NCBI GenBank assembly: GCA_905210055.1
Contig: CAJLVH010000042.1
Location: forward strand, 1 to 12,847
Direction of reading: 5' to 3'
DNA: 12,847 nt
Source: an uncultured Enorma sp.
GTDB lineage: Bacteria > Actinomycetota > Coriobacteriia > Coriobacteriales > Coriobacteriaceae
The notes under the pieces are model-generated. The model saw nothing but the letters and a program-made list of their open reading frames with translations. It searched no databases and had not been told where the DNA came from. Of this stretch, positions 11,775 to 12,847 are shown in pieces; position 1 is the first letter of the stretch, and each line of letters begins with the position of its first letter. The position numbers were made by a program, and so were the translations under genes.

Positions 11775-12847
11775 TTACATCAAGAGCCCGAGCACGAGGC
11801 CGCCGGCCACCACCGAGGCGATCTGCCCGGCCACGTTCGCGGCGCTGGCCTGCATGAGGATGAAGTTCTGCGGATCCTCCTCCGTGGCGAGCTTCTGCAC
11901 CACGCGGGAGCTCATGGGGAAGGCGGAGATGCCCGCGGCGCCCACCATGGGGTTGATCTTCTCCTTGCGGAAGAGGTTGAGAATCTTGGCGAACATGACG
12001 CCGCCCACCGTGTCCATGACGAAGCCCACGAGGCCGAGCGCCATGACGATGAGGGTGTCGACCTGCAGGAAGTCGCTGTATTCCATCTTCACGGAGACGC
12101 ACAGGCCGAGCAGGATCGAGATGAGGTTCACGAGCTCGTTCTGCGCGCTCTTAGACAGGTTGTCGAGCACGCCGCACTCGCGGAGCAGGTTGCCGAACAT
12201 GAGGAAGCCCACGAGCGGCAGCGACGCCGGGGCGATGAGGCCGGCGATGATGCAGATGATGATGGGGAAGAGGATCTTGGCCGTCTTGGACACCGCGAGC
12301 GGGTTGTAGCTCATGCGAATCCGGCGCTCGTGCTTGGTGGTGCACGCTTTGATGGCGATCGGCTGGATGATGGGCACGAGGGCCATGTAGGAGTACGCCG
12401 CGACCATGATGGCTCCCATGTACTTCGAGCCCAGGCTGTTCGCCACGAAGATCGACGTGGGGCCGTCGGCGGCGGCGATGATGCCCGTCGAGGCGGCGTC
12501 GGCGATGTCGAAGCCGAGGAGCGTCGCGACGATGATCACGAAGAAGATGCCGAACTGGGCGGCCGCGCCGAAGATGAGCAGAAACGGGCTCGAGAGCAAG
12601 GGTCCGAAGTCGATCATCGCGCCGATGCCGATGAAGAGCAGAAGCGGGAAGAGCTCCGTCTCGATGCCCATGTCGAAGAGCACCGTGAAGGGCGCGCCCT
12701 CGCCGATGACGCCCGAGAACGGGATGTTCACGAGGATCGTGCCGAGTCCCATGGGCACGAGCAGCGTGGGCTCGTACTCCTTCTTGATGCCGAGGTACAT
12801 GAGGATGCAGCCGATAAGCATCATGACGATGCGCCCGGGCTCGGCGG
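11775..12847 (-). CDS. oadB: Sodium-pumping oxaloacetate/carboxybiotin decarboxylase beta subunit (5' end outside window)
   Basis: Integral membrane subunit that decarboxylates carboxybiotin and exports sodium ions. The frame is open to the right edge: seven codons (AEPGRIV) precede the Met-Met at 12824, and PGRIVM...YLGIKKEYEP is internal sequence in this family, so the true start lies beyond the window. About 357 residues are visible, with many membrane helices. Family landmarks are AAADGPTSIF, with the conserved aspartate at 12465-12467, and NPMVGAAGISAFPMSSRVV (about 11893-11957) with the Asn, Ser and Arg needed for sodium coupling. Stop codon and gamma-subunit ribosome binding site overlap. 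First visible gene of a minus-strand operon with the gamma-like and carboxyltransferase genes; the biotin carrier may lie upstream, outside the window. Methylmalonyl-CoA or glutaconyl-CoA decarboxylase beta subunits are close relatives. Confidence 0.95.
   Translation of the reverse strand, partial: AEPGRIVMMLIGCILMYLGIKKEYEPTLLVPMGLGTILVNIPFSGVIGEGAPFTVLFDMGIETELFPLLLFIGIGAMIDFGPLLSSPFLLIFGAAAQFGIFFVIIVATLLGFDIADAASTGIIAAADGPTSIFVANSLGSKYMGAIMVAAYSYMALVPIIQPIAIKACTTKHERRIRMSYNPLAVSKTAKILFPIIICIIAGLIAPASLPLVGFLMFGNLLRECGVLDNLSKSAQNELVNLISILLGLCVSVKMEYSDFLQVDTLIVMALGLVGFVMDTVGGVMFAKILNLFRKEKINPMVGAAGISAFPMSSRVVQKLATEEDPQNFILMQASAANVAGQIASVVAGGLVLGLLM

Noticed and set aside
1..12847. tRNA, rRNA, insertion sequences, type VII secretion machine genes
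   Set aside because: I searched by eye on both strands and saw no cloverleaf, no transposase and no EssC- or EsxA-like coding sequence.

Overview
The window is GC-rich, densely packed bacterial DNA. The organism looks like a high-GC gut actinobacterium of the Coriobacteriia, possibly Collinsella-like. This rests on base composition and on the mix of a DnaE-type replicative polymerase, a monofunctional biotin ligase and a membrane decarboxylase operon. No marker gene fixes the taxon, so the placement is an inference.

Plus strand, left half. Positions 1-341 are non-coding and hold a large inverted repeat with 25-bp arms. dnaE (342-4145) encodes the 1267-residue DNA polymerase III alpha subunit. 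A 33-bp palindromic repeat starts directly after its stop codon. birA (4466-5263) encodes a class I biotin protein ligase and has a leader hairpin.

Plus strand, middle: 5501-9091 is a tight five-gene operon and the most interesting part of the window. In order it encodes a coiled-coil protein, two small all-helical proteins (the second with a C-terminal FxxxD motif), a Tat/Sec-type lipoprotein, and a 500-residue alpha/beta hydrolase. The hydrolase has a GHSKG serine elbow at the N-terminal side and a helical domain at its C-terminus. This is the gene set of the reverse-domain type VII secreted lipase toxin TslA of Staphylococcus aureus, with its small helical partners and its immunity lipoprotein. 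I read the operon as a divergent, probably undescribed actinobacterial relative: an exported lipase toxin with its immunity protein and targeting factors. No secretion-machine gene is in the window, so the export route is inferred. The operon ends in a palindromic repeat and a good intrinsic terminator.

Minus strand, right half. Reading leftwards from the right edge are a partial oadB, a very small 44-residue oadG-like gene, and an oadA-like carboxyltransferase without a biotin domain. Together they form a sodium-pumping oxaloacetate decarboxylase operon whose biotin carrier must be encoded elsewhere. BirA would charge that carrier. A second, inverted copy of the dnaE-downstream 33-bp repeat lies 2 bp past the oadA stop, next to a strong hairpin. 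Next comes a well-formed promoter threaded with CTTTGCA boxes at exact 23-bp spacing. It drives a 69-residue XRE-type regulator and a four-helix membrane protein, a pair that looks autoregulated.
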